Below are positions 1-8,609 of a DNA stretch of 29,895 bases, piece by piece. The stretch covers positions 1 through 29,895 of the forward strand of contig QFPJ01000045.1 of NCBI GenBank assembly GCA_003241685.1, read 5' to 3'. Each line of letters begins with the position of its first letter. The first letter of the stretch is position 1. The DNA comes from Sphingopyxis macrogoltabida (lineage in GTDB: Bacteria > Pseudomonadota > Alphaproteobacteria > Sphingomonadales > Sphingomonadaceae). A model generated the notes under the pieces. The model did no database searches. It saw only the letters and a list, made by a program, of their open reading frames with translations, and was not told the origin of the DNA. A program made the translations under genes and the position numbers.

Positions 1-150
1 GGCAGCGAATCCCGCCAATGGCGCCCGGATAAATGGGGGCGGCGCCCGATGCGCGGCCCTCTTTGTTTTTCACAGCAACCGCCGGGGCTCCTGCGTCCCG
101 CCACATGCGCCGGATGTCCGGTGGATGTGAAGATTTCGAGGAACAGGGCC

Positions 151-318
151 ATGGCCAAGCCGACGACCGTCAAGATCAAGCTGGTGAGCACCGCCGACAC
201 GGGCTTTTTCTATGTCACCAAGAAGAACCCGCGCACGCTGACGGAAAAGATGTCGCAGCGCAAATATGATCCCGTCGCGCGCAAGCACGTCGAGTTCAAG
301 GAAGCGAAGATCAAGTGA
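151..318 (+). CDS. rpmG: 50S ribosomal protein L33
   Basis: Encodes a 55-residue basic protein of the large ribosomal subunit. The sequence begins MAKPTTVKIKLVSTADTG, continues with the family segment FFYVTKKNPR and ends VEFKEAKIK, which matches bacterial L33 over its whole length. It is the form without the zinc-binding cysteines. The reading frame is open further upstream, but the ATG at 151 is chosen because it gives the normal family length and follows a purine-rich stretch (GAGGAACAGGG). The gene stands alone here: a rho-independent terminator follows at 389-412 and the next gene is on the opposite strand. Confidence 0.96.
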   Translation: MAKPTTVKIKLVSTADTGFFYVTKKNPRTLTEKMSQRKYDPVARKHVEFKEAKIK

Positions 319-358
319 CGCATCGGCCCGTTCGGCACGGCTGAACGGTCCGGCGATA

Positions 359-386
359 CGTCATCCCGGCGAAAGCGGGGGTCCAG
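359..386. repeat. REP-like intergenic repeat unit (candidate)
   Basis: The stretch CGTCATCCCGGCGAAAGCG followed by GGGGTCCAG has the form of a short palindromic repeat often scattered between genes in alphaproteobacteria (CGTCATCCC...GGGTCCAG, with a small CCCGGCGAAAGCGGGG stem). It lies between rpmG and its terminator. Only this copy is in the window, so its repeat status is inferred from resemblance. Confidence 0.4.
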
Positions 387-388
387 AA

Positions 389-412
389 GGGTGGCCATGC
401 GCCGCCCTTTTT
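389..412 (+). terminator. Rho-independent terminator after rpmG
   Basis: GGGTGGC (389-395), loop CATGC and GCCGCCC (401-407) form a 7-bp stem with one G-U pair, followed directly by five T (408-412). It lies about 70 bp after the rpmG stop and just before the convergent stop of the AraC-type gene. Confidence 0.75.
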
Positions 413-431
413 CGTGCGCGCGGCCGGCGCG

Positions 432-1190
432 TTACGGCCGCAGATATTTGCTCGGCGGAACGCCGAAGGCGCGGCGGAACATCGCGGCGAACCCGCTCGG
501 GCTGTCATAGCCGACGTCGTAGGTGACCTGGGTGATCGACGCCCCGGCGGCGAGCAGCGACAGCGCCTCCATCAAGCGCACCTGCTGGCGCCACACCGCC
601 AGTCCCATGCCGGTTTCCTGCTTGAAGCTGCGCGTGAAGGTGCGCCGGCCCATCGCGGCCAGGGCGGCCCAATCGTCGATGTCGCGCGGATCGGCGGGAT
701 TGCCCAGAATCGCGTTGCACACGCGCAGCAGGCGGGGATCGGTCGGCATCGACACCTGATAGGGCGCGTCGGGCATCCGTCCGATCTCGCTCAACAGCAG
801 TTCGACGATCTTTCCTTCGCGCGCCCCCAGGTCGTACAGCGGCGGAAATTCCACCACCTCCAGGATCAGGGCTTTCAGCAGGTTCGACACTTCGAACACG
901 CGGCATTCGCGACCCCGCGCGCCCGCGCCATCGGGCAGATACAGCGTGCGCAGCGACACCGGGCCGCGGCACGCCACTTCATGCTTCATGCCGGTGGGCA
1001 GCCAGACGGCGCGCTGCGGCGGAATGACGAAGCTGGTTTCGGGCGTCCGCACCGACATGACCCCGGCCGAGGCATAGAGGATCTGGACATGGTCGTGACT
1101 GTGCATCGGATCGACATAACCCGCGGGATATTCGTCCTGCAGCGCCATGACGGGGCGCGCGGTCGCCAGAATGTCGATGCTGTGCTTCAT
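432..1190 (-). CDS. AraC-family transcriptional regulator
   Basis: A 252-residue protein with an N-terminal cupin sensing domain (His-rich HSHDHVQILYASAGVM near residues 30-45, then PPQRAVWLPTGMKHEV) and a C-terminal AraC DNA-binding domain with two helix-turn-helix units. The first HTH region is DDWAALAAMGRRTFTRSF and the second contains YDVGYDSPSGFAAMFRRAFG, ending SKYLRP. The ATG at 1190 (MKHSIDIL) is chosen over an in-frame ATG at 1373 because the extra 61 residues are low-complexity and would run across the palindromes of the divergent intergenic region. It is transcribed away from the esterase/PaiB-like/APAH genes and is probably their regulator, sensing a small ligand through the cupin. 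The ligand is unknown. Confidence 0.9.
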   Translation of the reverse strand: MKHSIDILATARPVMALQDEYPAGYVDPMHSHDHVQILYASAGVMSVRTPETSFVIPPQRAVWLPTGMKHEVACRGPVSLRTLYLPDGAGARGRECRVFEVSNLLKALILEVVEFPPLYDLGAREGKIVELLLSEIGRMPDAPYQVSMPTDPRLLRVCNAILGNPADPRDIDDWAALAAMGRRTFTRSFKQETGMGLAVWRQQVRLMEALSLLAAGASITQVTYDVGYDSPSGFAAMFRRAFGVPPSKYLRP

Positions 1191-1229
1191 GGCCCATTTC
1201 CCACAAATATCAGCCAAAGGCAGGATACA

Positions 1230-1249
1230 GGCCAGCGGCCCCGCTGGCC
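1230..1249. promoter_or_regulatory. 20-bp palindrome in AraC/esterase intergenic region
   Basis: GGCCAGCGG (1230-1238), two central C, then CCGCTGGCC (1241-1249) make a perfect 9+9 inverted repeat, 40 bp upstream of the AraC-type start and about 107 bp upstream of the esterase start. It is a candidate operator. AraC proteins often bind direct repeats, so another factor or a chance GC-rich palindrome is possible. Confidence 0.45.
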
Positions 1250-1301
1250 ATAGGACATGCGCCCGATGGCCTTGCTGTTGCGATGATTGGCCCGAATGGG
1301 C

Positions 1302-1328
1302 GATAGCCCCTTTCGCGGAGGGGCTATC
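1302..1328 (+). promoter_or_regulatory. Strong hairpin in the leader of the esterase operon
   Basis: GATAGCCCC (1302-1310), loop TTTCGCGGA, and GGGGCTATC (1320-1328) form a perfect 9-bp stem. It ends 20 bp before the ribosome binding site (GGAG at 1349) of the esterase gene. No T-run follows, so it is more likely an operator, an mRNA-stabilising or a leader structure than a terminator. Confidence 0.45.
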
Positions 1329-1356
1329 ACGGCCGTCGAGACAGGATCGGAGAGAG

Positions 1357-2328
1357 ATGTATCCCATGCCCAAGGGCCTGATCGCCGAACAGGATGATGT
1401 GGTCGACGCCGATGTCCGGCGATTCGTCGACGCGGTCGCGGCCGCCTATGCCGGCCATGCCCCCCCGGCCGATGTCGCGACGCGGCGTCAGATTGCCGAA
1501 CGCGTCCGCCAGCCCTGGCGTGAGGGCGGCCCGATCATGGCCGAAAGCGTCGATCTGGACATGGACGGCATCCGCCTGCGTCTGCACCGGCCGGTCGCGG
1601 GCGAAAAGCTGCCCGTGATGCTTTACATTCACGGTGGCGGCTGGGTGCTGTTCAGCGTCGACACCCACGACCGGCTGATGCGCGAATATGCCGCGCGCGC
1701 CGGGATCGCGGTCATCGGCATCGATTACAGCCGGGCGCCCGAGCATAAATTCCCGGTGGCGCTGGAGGAATGCGCCGCCGCGCTCGACTGGATCGCCGCG
1801 CGGGCCGACGCGCTCGATCTCGATCCCGCCCGGATCCTGATCGGCGGCGATTCGGCGGGGGCCAATCTGTCGGCGGCGACCTGCCTGCTGCGGCGCCAGC
1901 GGCGCGCGCCGATGCCCGCCGCGATGCTGCTCAACTATGGCGCCTTCGCGCCCGACCATATGCCCAGCTATGCGCGGTTCGGCGGCGACGGCTTCACGCT
2001 GGAATGCGACGAGATGGACGCCTTCTGGGCCGCTTATGTGGACGGCGCCGACCAGCTCGCCGATCCGCTGGTCGCGCCGCTGCGCGCCGATCTGGCCGGC
2101 CTGCCGCCCGCCTTCGTCGCGATCGCCGAATGCGACATATTGGCCGACTGCAACCACGCCTTTGCCGATCGGCTGGCGGCGGCGGGCGTGCCGGTGCGGG
2201 CGATCGCCTATCGCGGCGCGACGCACAGTTTCCTGGAAGCCGTGTCGATCGCCCCGCTTGCGGCCCGCGCGCTCGACGATCAGGCGGCGTGGATTCGGGA
2301 GACGCTCGGTCATGACGGCGCCCTTTGA
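1357..2328 (+). CDS. Alpha/beta-hydrolase (HSL/NlhH-type esterase)
   Basis: A 323-residue hydrolase of the hormone-sensitive-lipase family (bacterial family IV esterases). It shows the oxyanion-hole motif HGGGW at residues 92-96, the nucleophile elbow GDSAG at 164-168 (Ser166), the acid in CDILAD (Asp260) and the base in THSF (His290). No signal peptide or membrane segment is seen, so it is probably cytoplasmic and acts on short-chain esters or amides. ATG 1357 follows GGAG at 1349; ATG 1366 is an alternative start. The gene overlaps the next by 17 bp and heads a three-gene operon with the PaiB-like and APAH genes, opposite the AraC-type regulator. The natural substrate cannot be read from sequence. 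Confidence 0.9.
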   Translation: MYPMPKGLIAEQDDVVDADVRRFVDAVAAAYAGHAPPADVATRRQIAERVRQPWREGGPIMAESVDLDMDGIRLRLHRPVAGEKLPVMLYIHGGGWVLFSVDTHDRLMREYAARAGIAVIGIDYSRAPEHKFPVALEECAAALDWIAARADALDLDPARILIGGDSAGANLSAATCLLRRQRRAPMPAAMLLNYGAFAPDHMPSYARFGGDGFTLECDEMDAFWAAYVDGADQLADPLVAPLRADLAGLPPAFVAIAECDILADCNHAFADRLAAAGVPVRAIAYRGATHSFLEAVSIAPLAARALDDQAAWIRETLGHDGAL

Positions 2329-2893
2329 GCCGCGCCGCGGCGACGCCGACGCGCTGCGCCTGATCGCGGACCACCCGCTCGCCTGGCTGGTGTCGCGCGC
2401 CTTTTATGCCAGCCCCCTGCCGCTGATCGCCGAGACGGACGCCAGCGGCGCGATCCTGTCGCTGCTCGGCCATTGCGGACGGCGCAATCCGCTGGTGGCC
2501 GATCTTCGCGCCGATCCGCGCGCGCTCATCCTGTTCAACGGGCCGCAGGGCTATGTGTCGCCGTCGTTGCTGTCGCAGCCCGACTGGGCGCCGACCTGGA
2601 ATTATGCGGTGCTGCGCTTTACGGTCGACGTGACGTTCGTCGAGGACGAGACGTCCGGCGCCGTCGAACGGCTGGTCGCCGCGATGGAGGGCGATCGCTG
2701 GTCGACGGAGCGGGTCGGGCCGCGCTACCCGGCGATGCTGGACCGGATCATCGCTTTTCGTGCCCGCATCGTGTCGGCCGACCCTGGCTTCAAGCTGGGG
2801 CAGGACGAAAGCGCCGCGGGGCTGGACGAAATTGTCGCGCGCCATCCCGACCGGACGCTCGCGGCCTGGATGGAGGATCAGGCGAAACCGTGA
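2312..2893 (+). CDS. PaiB-like FMN-binding protein
   Basis: A 193-residue protein resembling Bacillus subtilis PaiB, the FMN-binding split-barrel family annotated as negative transcriptional regulator. Family signatures are HPLAWLVSR (21-29), LLGHCGRRNP (51-60, the usual form being LxxHLARANP), LFNGPQGYVSPS (74-85) and PTWNYAVLRF (94-103), in the expected order. Its start lies inside the esterase gene and its stop shares bases with the next gene's GTG start, so the three are translationally coupled. B. subtilis PaiB is co-encoded with the polyamine N-acetyltransferase PaiA; here the partner is an acetylpolyamine amidohydrolase-like enzyme, which does the reverse chemistry. Whether this copy regulates or acts as a flavoenzyme is unknown. 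The HCGRRNP variant and shorter length show it is divergent. Confidence 0.82.
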   Translation: MTAPFEPRRGDADALRLIADHPLAWLVSRAFYASPLPLIAETDASGAILSLLGHCGRRNPLVADLRADPRALILFNGPQGYVSPSLLSQPDWAPTWNYAVLRFTVDVTFVEDETSGAVERLVAAMEGDRWSTERVGPRYPAMLDRIIAFRARIVSADPGFKLGQDESAAGLDEIVARHPDRTLAAWMEDQAKP

Positions 2894-3897
2894 AGCTGTT
2901 CTTCGACGATCGTCAGACCGCGCACGCCCCGCTGCGCGAACTGCATAACGGCGACTGGGTGCCCTTCGCCGAAAATGTCGATCGCCCGCGCGCGATCCTC
3001 GCCGCCTTCGCCGATTGGCAGCCGGTGCGCGATTTCGGGATAGAGCCGCTGCGCGCGGTGCACGACCCGGCCTATCTCGCTTTCCTTGAGCGCGCGCATC
3101 GCGACTGGATCGCCGCGGGGCGCAGCGGCGATGCGATCGGCTACACCTTTCCCGTGGTGCGCCGCCGCCGGCTCGGCTTCGGCCGCATCGACGCCGACCT
3201 CGGCGCATACAGCTACGATGCCGGGACGCCCGTCGCGGCGGGAACATGGATGTCGGCCTATTGGTCGGCGCAGGGCGCGCTGACCGCGCTCGATCATCTG
3301 GTGGCGAGCGGCGATCGCCATGCCTTCGCCCTCTGCCGCCCGCCGGGGCATCATGCCGGGCGCGACTATATGGGCGGCTATTGCTACCTCAACAACGCCG
3401 CCATCGCGGCCCGCGCCGCACAGGCGCGCGGGCTGGGCCCGGTCGCGATCCTCGACGTCGACTATCATCACGGCAACGGGACGCAGGACATCTTCTATGA
3501 TGACGGCGGCGTCTTCTTCGCCTCGATCCATGCCGATCCGCGCACCGATTATCCCTTTTACTGGGGCCATGCCGACGAACGCGGCGACGGCGCGGGCGCG
3601 GGCGCGACGCTCAACCTGCCGCTGCCGCGCGGCACCGACGGCGCCGCCTATCGCCCCGCGCTCGATGCCGCCTTGGCGGCGATTTCGGATTGGGGCGCGA
3701 AGCTGCTGGTCGTGTCCTTCGGCGCCGATACGCACAGCAGCGACCCGATTTCCAGCTTCGCGCTGGAACGCGCCGACTATGGCGACATGGCGGGGGCGAT
3801 CGCGGCGCTGGACCTGCCGACGCTGATCGTGATGGAGGGCGGCTATGCCGTCGGCGATCTCGGCCGCAACGTCGCGGCCTTTCTGTCAGGCTTCTGA
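2890..3897 (+). CDS. Acetylpolyamine amidohydrolase / HDAC-family deacetylase
   Basis: A 335-residue class II HDAC-like enzyme closest in form to bacterial acetylpolyamine amidohydrolases, which remove acetyl groups from acetylated polyamines. The tandem active-site histidines are in CRPPGHHAGRDY (His154, His155). Zinc ligands are visible as Asp191 and His193 in LDVDYHHGNGTQD and Asp285 in GADTHSSDP, and the transition-state tyrosine as Tyr319 in EGGYAVG. The N-terminal VPFAENVDRPRAIL and the DAGTPVAAGTW segment are also typical of this subgroup. The GTG start at 2890 overlaps the preceding TGA (GTGA). Location is cytoplasmic (no signal). Together with the PaiB-like gene this points to polyamine or related N-acetyl amide metabolism. 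Other acylamides are possible substrates. Confidence 0.9.
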   Translation: MKLFFDDRQTAHAPLRELHNGDWVPFAENVDRPRAILAAFADWQPVRDFGIEPLRAVHDPAYLAFLERAHRDWIAAGRSGDAIGYTFPVVRRRRLGFGRIDADLGAYSYDAGTPVAAGTWMSAYWSAQGALTALDHLVASGDRHAFALCRPPGHHAGRDYMGGYCYLNNAAIAARAAQARGLGPVAILDVDYHHGNGTQDIFYDDGGVFFASIHADPRTDYPFYWGHADERGDGAGAGATLNLPLPRGTDGAAYRPALDAALAAISDWGAKLLVVSFGADTHSSDPISSFALERADYGDMAGAIAALDLPTLIVMEGGYAVGDLGRNVAAFLSGF

Positions 3898-3913
3898 CCT
3901 TCCTCCCCCCATT

Positions 3914-3940
3914 CCTCCCCACGCCGGCGGCATGGGGAGG
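3914..3940. terminator. Hairpin between convergent APAH and TonB-receptor genes
   Basis: CCTCCCCA (3914-3921) and TGGGGAGG (3933-3940) form a perfect 8-bp stem around an 11-base GC-rich loop in the 52-bp gap between two convergent genes. The position fits a bidirectional terminator, but there is no clear T-run on either side. Confidence 0.5.
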
Positions 3941-3949
3941 CATGGACTG

Positions 3950-6148
3950 TCAATTCAGGCTGAAACGCAGCGTCGCACCGACTGTGCGCGGCCGCGTGAC
4001 CGACCCCGCGAAGGAGAAGGGCGCGTTCAATATGCCATATTGATTGAACAGATTTTTCGCGAACAGGCCCAGTTCGACGCGTTCGGCCACGGTTACCGAC
4101 GCGTTGAGGTCGATCAGGTGATAATCGCCCTTTTCCAGCGCCGCGCCGAACGCCACCGGCGCCCCGGACATATAGCGGTGCGACAGGTTGAAGCGCGGTT
4201 TCAGCGCGCTGTCGGGAAAGCTCAGGTCGACCGAGTTGGACAGGATCCAGTCCGATGCGCCGGGCAGCGGCGTCCCCTTCGCATAGCCGCCGCCGGGCGC
4301 GAAGCTGTCGGGCAGCAGCGCGGACAGGCGCGCGTCATTATAGGTGACGTTCGATGCAAAGGTCAGGTTGCGCGTCGGGCGCAGCGTCAGGCTGATCTCG
4401 ACCCCGTCGACATCGGCGCCGCCGCCGTTGACCGTATAGGCGTTGAAATCGACCGGCGTGAACAGGCGCGCCTGAATATTGCTCCAGTCGATATGAAAGG
4501 CGGTGACATCGACGCTCAGCATCTTGTCGATCAGGTCGAAGCGCGTGCCGATTTCATAGTTTTTGGTGGTGTCGCTGGCAAAGGTCATCGGCAGGCCCGG
4601 CGTCGCCGCCGAATAGACGTTGATGCCGCCGATGCGGAAACCTTCCGAATAGAGCGCATAGACCATGAAATCGTCCGACGGCTTATAGGTAAGCGACACC
4701 TTCGGGATGAAATCCGAATCCTTGTCGGTGCCCGGCGCGAAATCGAACGGCGCGATCAAATTGGCGTTGGGCAGATATTGCAGCCGCGGGCGCGACCGAT
4801 ATTCGAACAGGCGTCCGCCCAAAGTCAGCGTCAGTTGATCGACGATGTCGAACGACGCCTCGCCAAAGACCGCCTTTTCGGTCACGCGGTTGCTGCTGAC
4901 CGTCCGGGTCGCGAGGTCGCCGGGCGCCAGCGTGTCGCCGGGCTGGCCGCCGAACTCGCCCGGATTGGCGTCGATATAATCGCCGATGCCGGCAATGAAG
5001 GTCCCGTCGGTGTTCGCCGAGCGCAGGCGCGTGTAATTGGCGCCGAGCAGCCAGCGAAAGCGTCCCTCGCCGGGCGAAGCCAGGCGCAGTTCGTAATAGT
5101 TGGTCTTCGACTTGCCGTCGCTGCTCGCCAGTTCGGGCGTGCCGGTGCGCGGATCATTGCCGCCAAAGATCGAATTGTCGAACGCCAGATTCGCCTTCTT
5201 CTCGGTATAGCTGCCGATCGCGGTCAGCGTCGCAAAGCCCATGTCCTGTTCCAGCTTCAGGCTGTGCAGCATGAAGCTGGTATCCTGAAATTCGGCGACG
5301 TTGGTCGCGCGCTCATAGGTTTTCGGCGGCCCGAACAGGACATAGGTCTGATCGTCGAGATCATATTCCTGATACATGCTGAGCGCCGATATTTTCGTGG
5401 TCTCGGTCGGCGTGAAGACGATCGATCCGCGCAGGCCGCGCACGCGCAGATCGTTGCTGCCGTCCTCGCCGAGCAGCGTGTTGTCGAGATAGCCCGCGTC
5501 AACGCGCTGCAGCGCGACCAGCCGCACCGCCAGCTTGTCGGTCGCGATCGGCAGGTTGACCATCGCCTTTGCGGCATAATTGACCTCGCCCGCGCGCTTG
5601 GTCGACGACAGATTGCCCTCGAACCCCGCGTCGAAGCCGCTCGCGTCGGCTTCGTTGACGACATAGTTGACCGCGCCGCCCAGCGACGATGATCCGAACA
5701 GCGTGCCCTGCGGACCGCGCAGCACCTCGACCCGGCTCACGTCAAAGCTGTCGACATCGGGGATCACCAGCGGGAAACCCGGCTCGATCAGCGGCACCTG
5801 GTTCAGATAATAGCCGGTCGTTGCCTGGTTCGCCTCATGATAGGTGGTCGACGCGATGCCGCGGATGACGACTTCGGACACGCCGGGCTGATAATCGTTG
5901 AACACGACGCCGGGCACGCGCGTGATATAATCGGACAGGCTCTGCGCGTTCAATTTCTGCAGCGTCGCCTCGCTGACCGCCGAAACCGATCCGCTGACGT
6001 CGCGCACCGACTGTTCGCGCTTCGTCGCGGTGACGACGATTTCGCTGTCGTCGCCGCCCGCGGTCTGCGCCATGGCCGCCGCCGTTTGCCCCAGGGCAAG
6101 CAAGGAAATGCCGCCCACCACTACCCGTCGCATCGATGCAAAGGACAT
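3950..6148 (-). CDS. TonB-dependent receptor
   Basis: A 732-residue outer-membrane receptor that imports a ligand using TonB energy. A signal peptide covers about residues 1-27 (cleavage near AMA/QT). It is followed by a TonB-box-like SEIVVTATKRE, a plug domain with VIRGIAS and RVEVLRGPQGTLFGSSSLGGAVNYV, and a long beta-barrel ending TLRFSLN. The ATG at 6148 is chosen over one at 6178 because AGGGAGG lies 6-12 bases ahead of it. It is divergent from a Tat-exported oligopeptidase across about 270 bp that hold no other gene. The pairing suggests a peptide or peptide-like ligand, but substrate specificity cannot be read. The C-terminus lacks the usual terminal aromatic residue. Confidence 0.92.
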   Translation of the reverse strand: MSFASMRRVVVGGISLLALGQTAAAMAQTAGGDDSEIVVTATKREQSVRDVSGSVSAVSEATLQKLNAQSLSDYITRVPGVVFNDYQPGVSEVVIRGIASTTYHEANQATTGYYLNQVPLIEPGFPLVIPDVDSFDVSRVEVLRGPQGTLFGSSSLGGAVNYVVNEADASGFDAGFEGNLSSTKRAGEVNYAAKAMVNLPIATDKLAVRLVALQRVDAGYLDNTLLGEDGSNDLRVRGLRGSIVFTPTETTKISALSMYQEYDLDDQTYVLFGPPKTYERATNVAEFQDTSFMLHSLKLEQDMGFATLTAIGSYTEKKANLAFDNSIFGGNDPRTGTPELASSDGKSKTNYYELRLASPGEGRFRWLLGANYTRLRSANTDGTFIAGIGDYIDANPGEFGGQPGDTLAPGDLATRTVSSNRVTEKAVFGEASFDIVDQLTLTLGGRLFEYRSRPRLQYLPNANLIAPFDFAPGTDKDSDFIPKVSLTYKPSDDFMVYALYSEGFRIGGINVYSAATPGLPMTFASDTTKNYEIGTRFDLIDKMLSVDVTAFHIDWSNIQARLFTPVDFNAYTVNGGGADVDGVEISLTLRPTRNLTFASNVTYNDARLSALLPDSFAPGGGYAKGTPLPGASDWILSNSVDLSFPDSALKPRFNLSHRYMSGAPVAFGAALEKGDYHLIDLNASVTVAERVELGLFAKNLFNQYGILNAPFSFAGSVTRPRTVGATLRFSLN

Positions 6149-6419
6149 TTTCGCCTCCCTTTTGGTAGAAAATTCCAATTGTCAGGCTATCAGGTTGCGC
6201 GGGCGTGTCGGCGATGGTCGGGCCATTCTCTAAATCTATCGGGCCAGCGGCGGGCGCATGGCGTCCTTGCGCCGCGCCGCGCGGCATCCGGGCGGTTCGC
6301 GCCCGCCGCGCGTCGATTTGCCCGATCGGTGGATTGCGCGGCCTGATCGGCGCAGAAAGCCCGGCTTGCGTGCATAAGCTGCACGGGTGATGCTCCGTGA
6401 TCGGAAAAGGTGCGGCAAT

Positions 6420-8609
6420 ATGGATGGATTGGTCGATGGTGCGCGGCGGCGGTTTCTCGGCGGGGTGGCGGTGATGGCGTTGTGGGCCGGGGGGCCGCTG
6501 GCGCGGGCGGCGGAAAAGGCCGCGTCGCGCTGGCCGGACATCGCGCCGCCGCAATCGCCGCGCCTGTCGCATGTCATCGAACAGCTCGGGCGCACCCGCG
6601 ACGATGTCTATAGCTGGATGAAATTCCTGCCCCCCGGCGGCGAACGCACGCGCGCCAACCTGCCGAAGCCGGTGGCGACGATGCTCGACGCCGAAAATGC
6701 CTATGCCGCAGCGGTGCTCGAACCGCTCGCCGCCGACCGCGCCGATCTGCTCGCGGCGATGCTGGCGCGCACCGCCGGAGAGGTGGCCGCGCCGCCGATC
6801 GAGCGCGACGGCTGGGCCTATATGTCCGAAATTCCCGATGGCGCGATCCATGCCGTCTATCGCCGCCGCGGGGCGGACGGGGCCGAAGACGTGCTGGTCG
6901 ACGAAGCCGCGCGCGCCAAGGGGCAACCCTATTTCCGCAGCACCGGGCATCAGCCCAGCCCCGATCATCGCTGGTTCGCCTGGGCCGAGGATGTGATCGG
7001 CAACGACCGCCACCGCATCATGCTCCGCGACAATCGCGACGGGTCGGTCCGCACCCTCGTCGACCGCGACGCCTATGGCTATGGCGGCCTGGTCTTCGGG
7101 CCGTCGTCCGCATGGCTGTTCTGGATCTGGCGCGATGCGCGCAACCGGCCGACGCGGCTTTACCGCACCGCGCTCGACGGCAGCGTCACCGAACTGGTCT
7201 ATGAAGAAAGCGATCCCGCGATCTTCATGGGGGTACGGCGCACCGCCGCCGACGGCTTCGTCGCGCTGACGCTGTCGGGCCCCGACACGGCGGAGGTGCG
7301 GCTGGTCCGCGCCGGGGCCGAAACCGCGCCGCCCGCGACCGTCTGGCCGCGCCGGGCGGGCGTGCGCTACGACATCGACGAATGGAACGGCGCGCTGGTC
7401 GCGACGACCGACGCCGACGATGCCTTCGACATGAAACTGCTCCGGCTCGATCCCGTCAGCTTCGCGGTCGAACGGGAACTGGTTCCGCACCGCCCCGGAA
7501 CGCCGATCCTGTCGGTGCATCCCTTCGCCGATGCGCTGGTGCGGCTCGAACGCGTCGATGGCCAGCACAGCGTCGCGATAGCGGGCAAGGACGGTCGCGA
7601 GCGGCGTGTCGCCTTCGACGATCCCGCCTATGCTCTGGAGGTTCCGGCGGACCAGAGCTACCGCGCGCGCGACGTGCTGATCGTCCATCAATCGCCCAAA
7701 TCGCCGCGCCGCTGGATTCGGGTCGATCTGCGGACGGCGGCGCAGACGGTGGTGCAGCAACAGGCGGTCGCGAATTTCGACCCCGACGATTATGTCGTCG
7801 AACGGCTCTTCGCGCCCGCATCCGATGGCGAACGGGTGCCGATCACATTGCTCTCGCGCCGCGACGCGCCCCGCGACGGCCGGGCGCCGCTGCTGCAATA
7901 TGGCTATGGCGCCTATGGCATTTCCAGCGACCCCGAATTTTCGATTCCGGCGCTGGCGCTGGTCGATCGCGGCTGGCGCTATGCGATCGCGCATGTGCGC
8001 GGCGGATCGGAAAAGGGGCGGCAATGGTTTCTGGGCGGGCGCAAGTTCACGAAGCGCAACAGCTTCACCGATTTTGTCGCCTGCGCCGATCATCTGTGTG
8101 CACAGGGCTATGCGGCCAAGAAGCGCGTCGTCGCCTATGGCCTGTCGGCGGGCGGGCTGCTCGTCGGCGCCAGCATGAACATCGCGCCGTCGGCCTGGGG
8201 CGGGGTGATCGCGAAAGTGCCCTTCGTCGACATGCTCAACACGATGAGCGACGCGGCGCATCCGCTGGTGCCATTGTTCCGTCCCGACTGGGGCGACCCG
8301 CTCGCCGACCCCCGCGCCTATGACTATATCGCGTCGATCTCGCCCTATGAAAATGTCGCCGCCGCCGCCTATCCGCCGCTGCTGTGCACGGCGGGGCTGA
8401 AGGACGACCGCGTTCCCTATTGGGAACCGGCGAAGCTGGTGGCCGAGGTGCGGCATCGGTCGACCAGCGGCAACCCCGCGCTGCTGCTGACCGACATGGA
8501 CAGCGGGCATCAGGGCAGCGCCGACCTTGCGAGCGCCTATCGCGAAATGGCGCTCTTCTGGGCCTTTGCGATCCGGTGTGTCGGCGGGCCGGGTCTGCCC
8601 GCCGCCTAG
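6420..8609 (+). CDS. Prolyl oligopeptidase family peptidase (oligopeptidase B-like, Tat-exported)
   Basis: A 729-residue S9A serine peptidase. The N-terminus carries a twin-arginine signal (GARRRFLGG, residues 7-15, then a hydrophobic stretch and LARA/AEK), so export to the periplasm by Tat is likely. A beta-propeller domain follows (roughly residues 70-450) and then the alpha/beta-hydrolase domain. The catalytic triad is Ser576 in GLSAGGLL, Asp662 in GLKDDRVPYWEPAK and His697 in DMDSGHQGS. The context resembles oligopeptidase B (GLHDxxVxYWEPAK, DSGHGG), with Gln replacing Gly after the histidine. ATG 6420 is preferred to 6387 because it follows AAAAGG and puts the Tat motif near the N-terminus. 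The gene ends 4 bp inside the convergent CoA-transferase gene. Confidence 0.9.
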   Translation: MDGLVDGARRRFLGGVAVMALWAGGPLARAAEKAASRWPDIAPPQSPRLSHVIEQLGRTRDDVYSWMKFLPPGGERTRANLPKPVATMLDAENAYAAAVLEPLAADRADLLAAMLARTAGEVAAPPIERDGWAYMSEIPDGAIHAVYRRRGADGAEDVLVDEAARAKGQPYFRSTGHQPSPDHRWFAWAEDVIGNDRHRIMLRDNRDGSVRTLVDRDAYGYGGLVFGPSSAWLFWIWRDARNRPTRLYRTALDGSVTELVYEESDPAIFMGVRRTAADGFVALTLSGPDTAEVRLVRAGAETAPPATVWPRRAGVRYDIDEWNGALVATTDADDAFDMKLLRLDPVSFAVERELVPHRPGTPILSVHPFADALVRLERVDGQHSVAIAGKDGRERRVAFDDPAYALEVPADQSYRARDVLIVHQSPKSPRRWIRVDLRTAAQTVVQQQAVANFDPDDYVVERLFAPASDGERVPITLLSRRDAPRDGRAPLLQYGYGAYGISSDPEFSIPALALVDRGWRYAIAHVRGGSEKGRQWFLGGRKFTKRNSFTDFVACADHLCAQGYAAKKRVVAYGLSAGGLLVGASMNIAPSAWGGVIAKVPFVDMLNTMSDAAHPLVPLFRPDWGDPLADPRAYDYIASISPYENVAAAAYPPLLCTAGLKDDRVPYWEPAKLVAEVRHRSTSGNPALLLTDMDSGHQGSADLASAYREMALFWAFAIRCVGGPGLPAA

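Noticed and set aside
1..75. Terminator-like GC-rich stem before CTTTGTTTTT for a gene left of the window.
   Set aside because: The stem (GGGC-GGC-GCCC) is short and separated from the T-run by about 15 bases; evidence is too weak.
432..1253. Long open frames antisense to the AraC-type gene and to many other genes (for example 3845-5692, 5835-8510 and 24007-24987).
   Set aside because: They lie opposite genes with clear family motifs and read as Arg/Ala/Gly-rich text without domains, as expected for shadow frames in GC-rich DNA.
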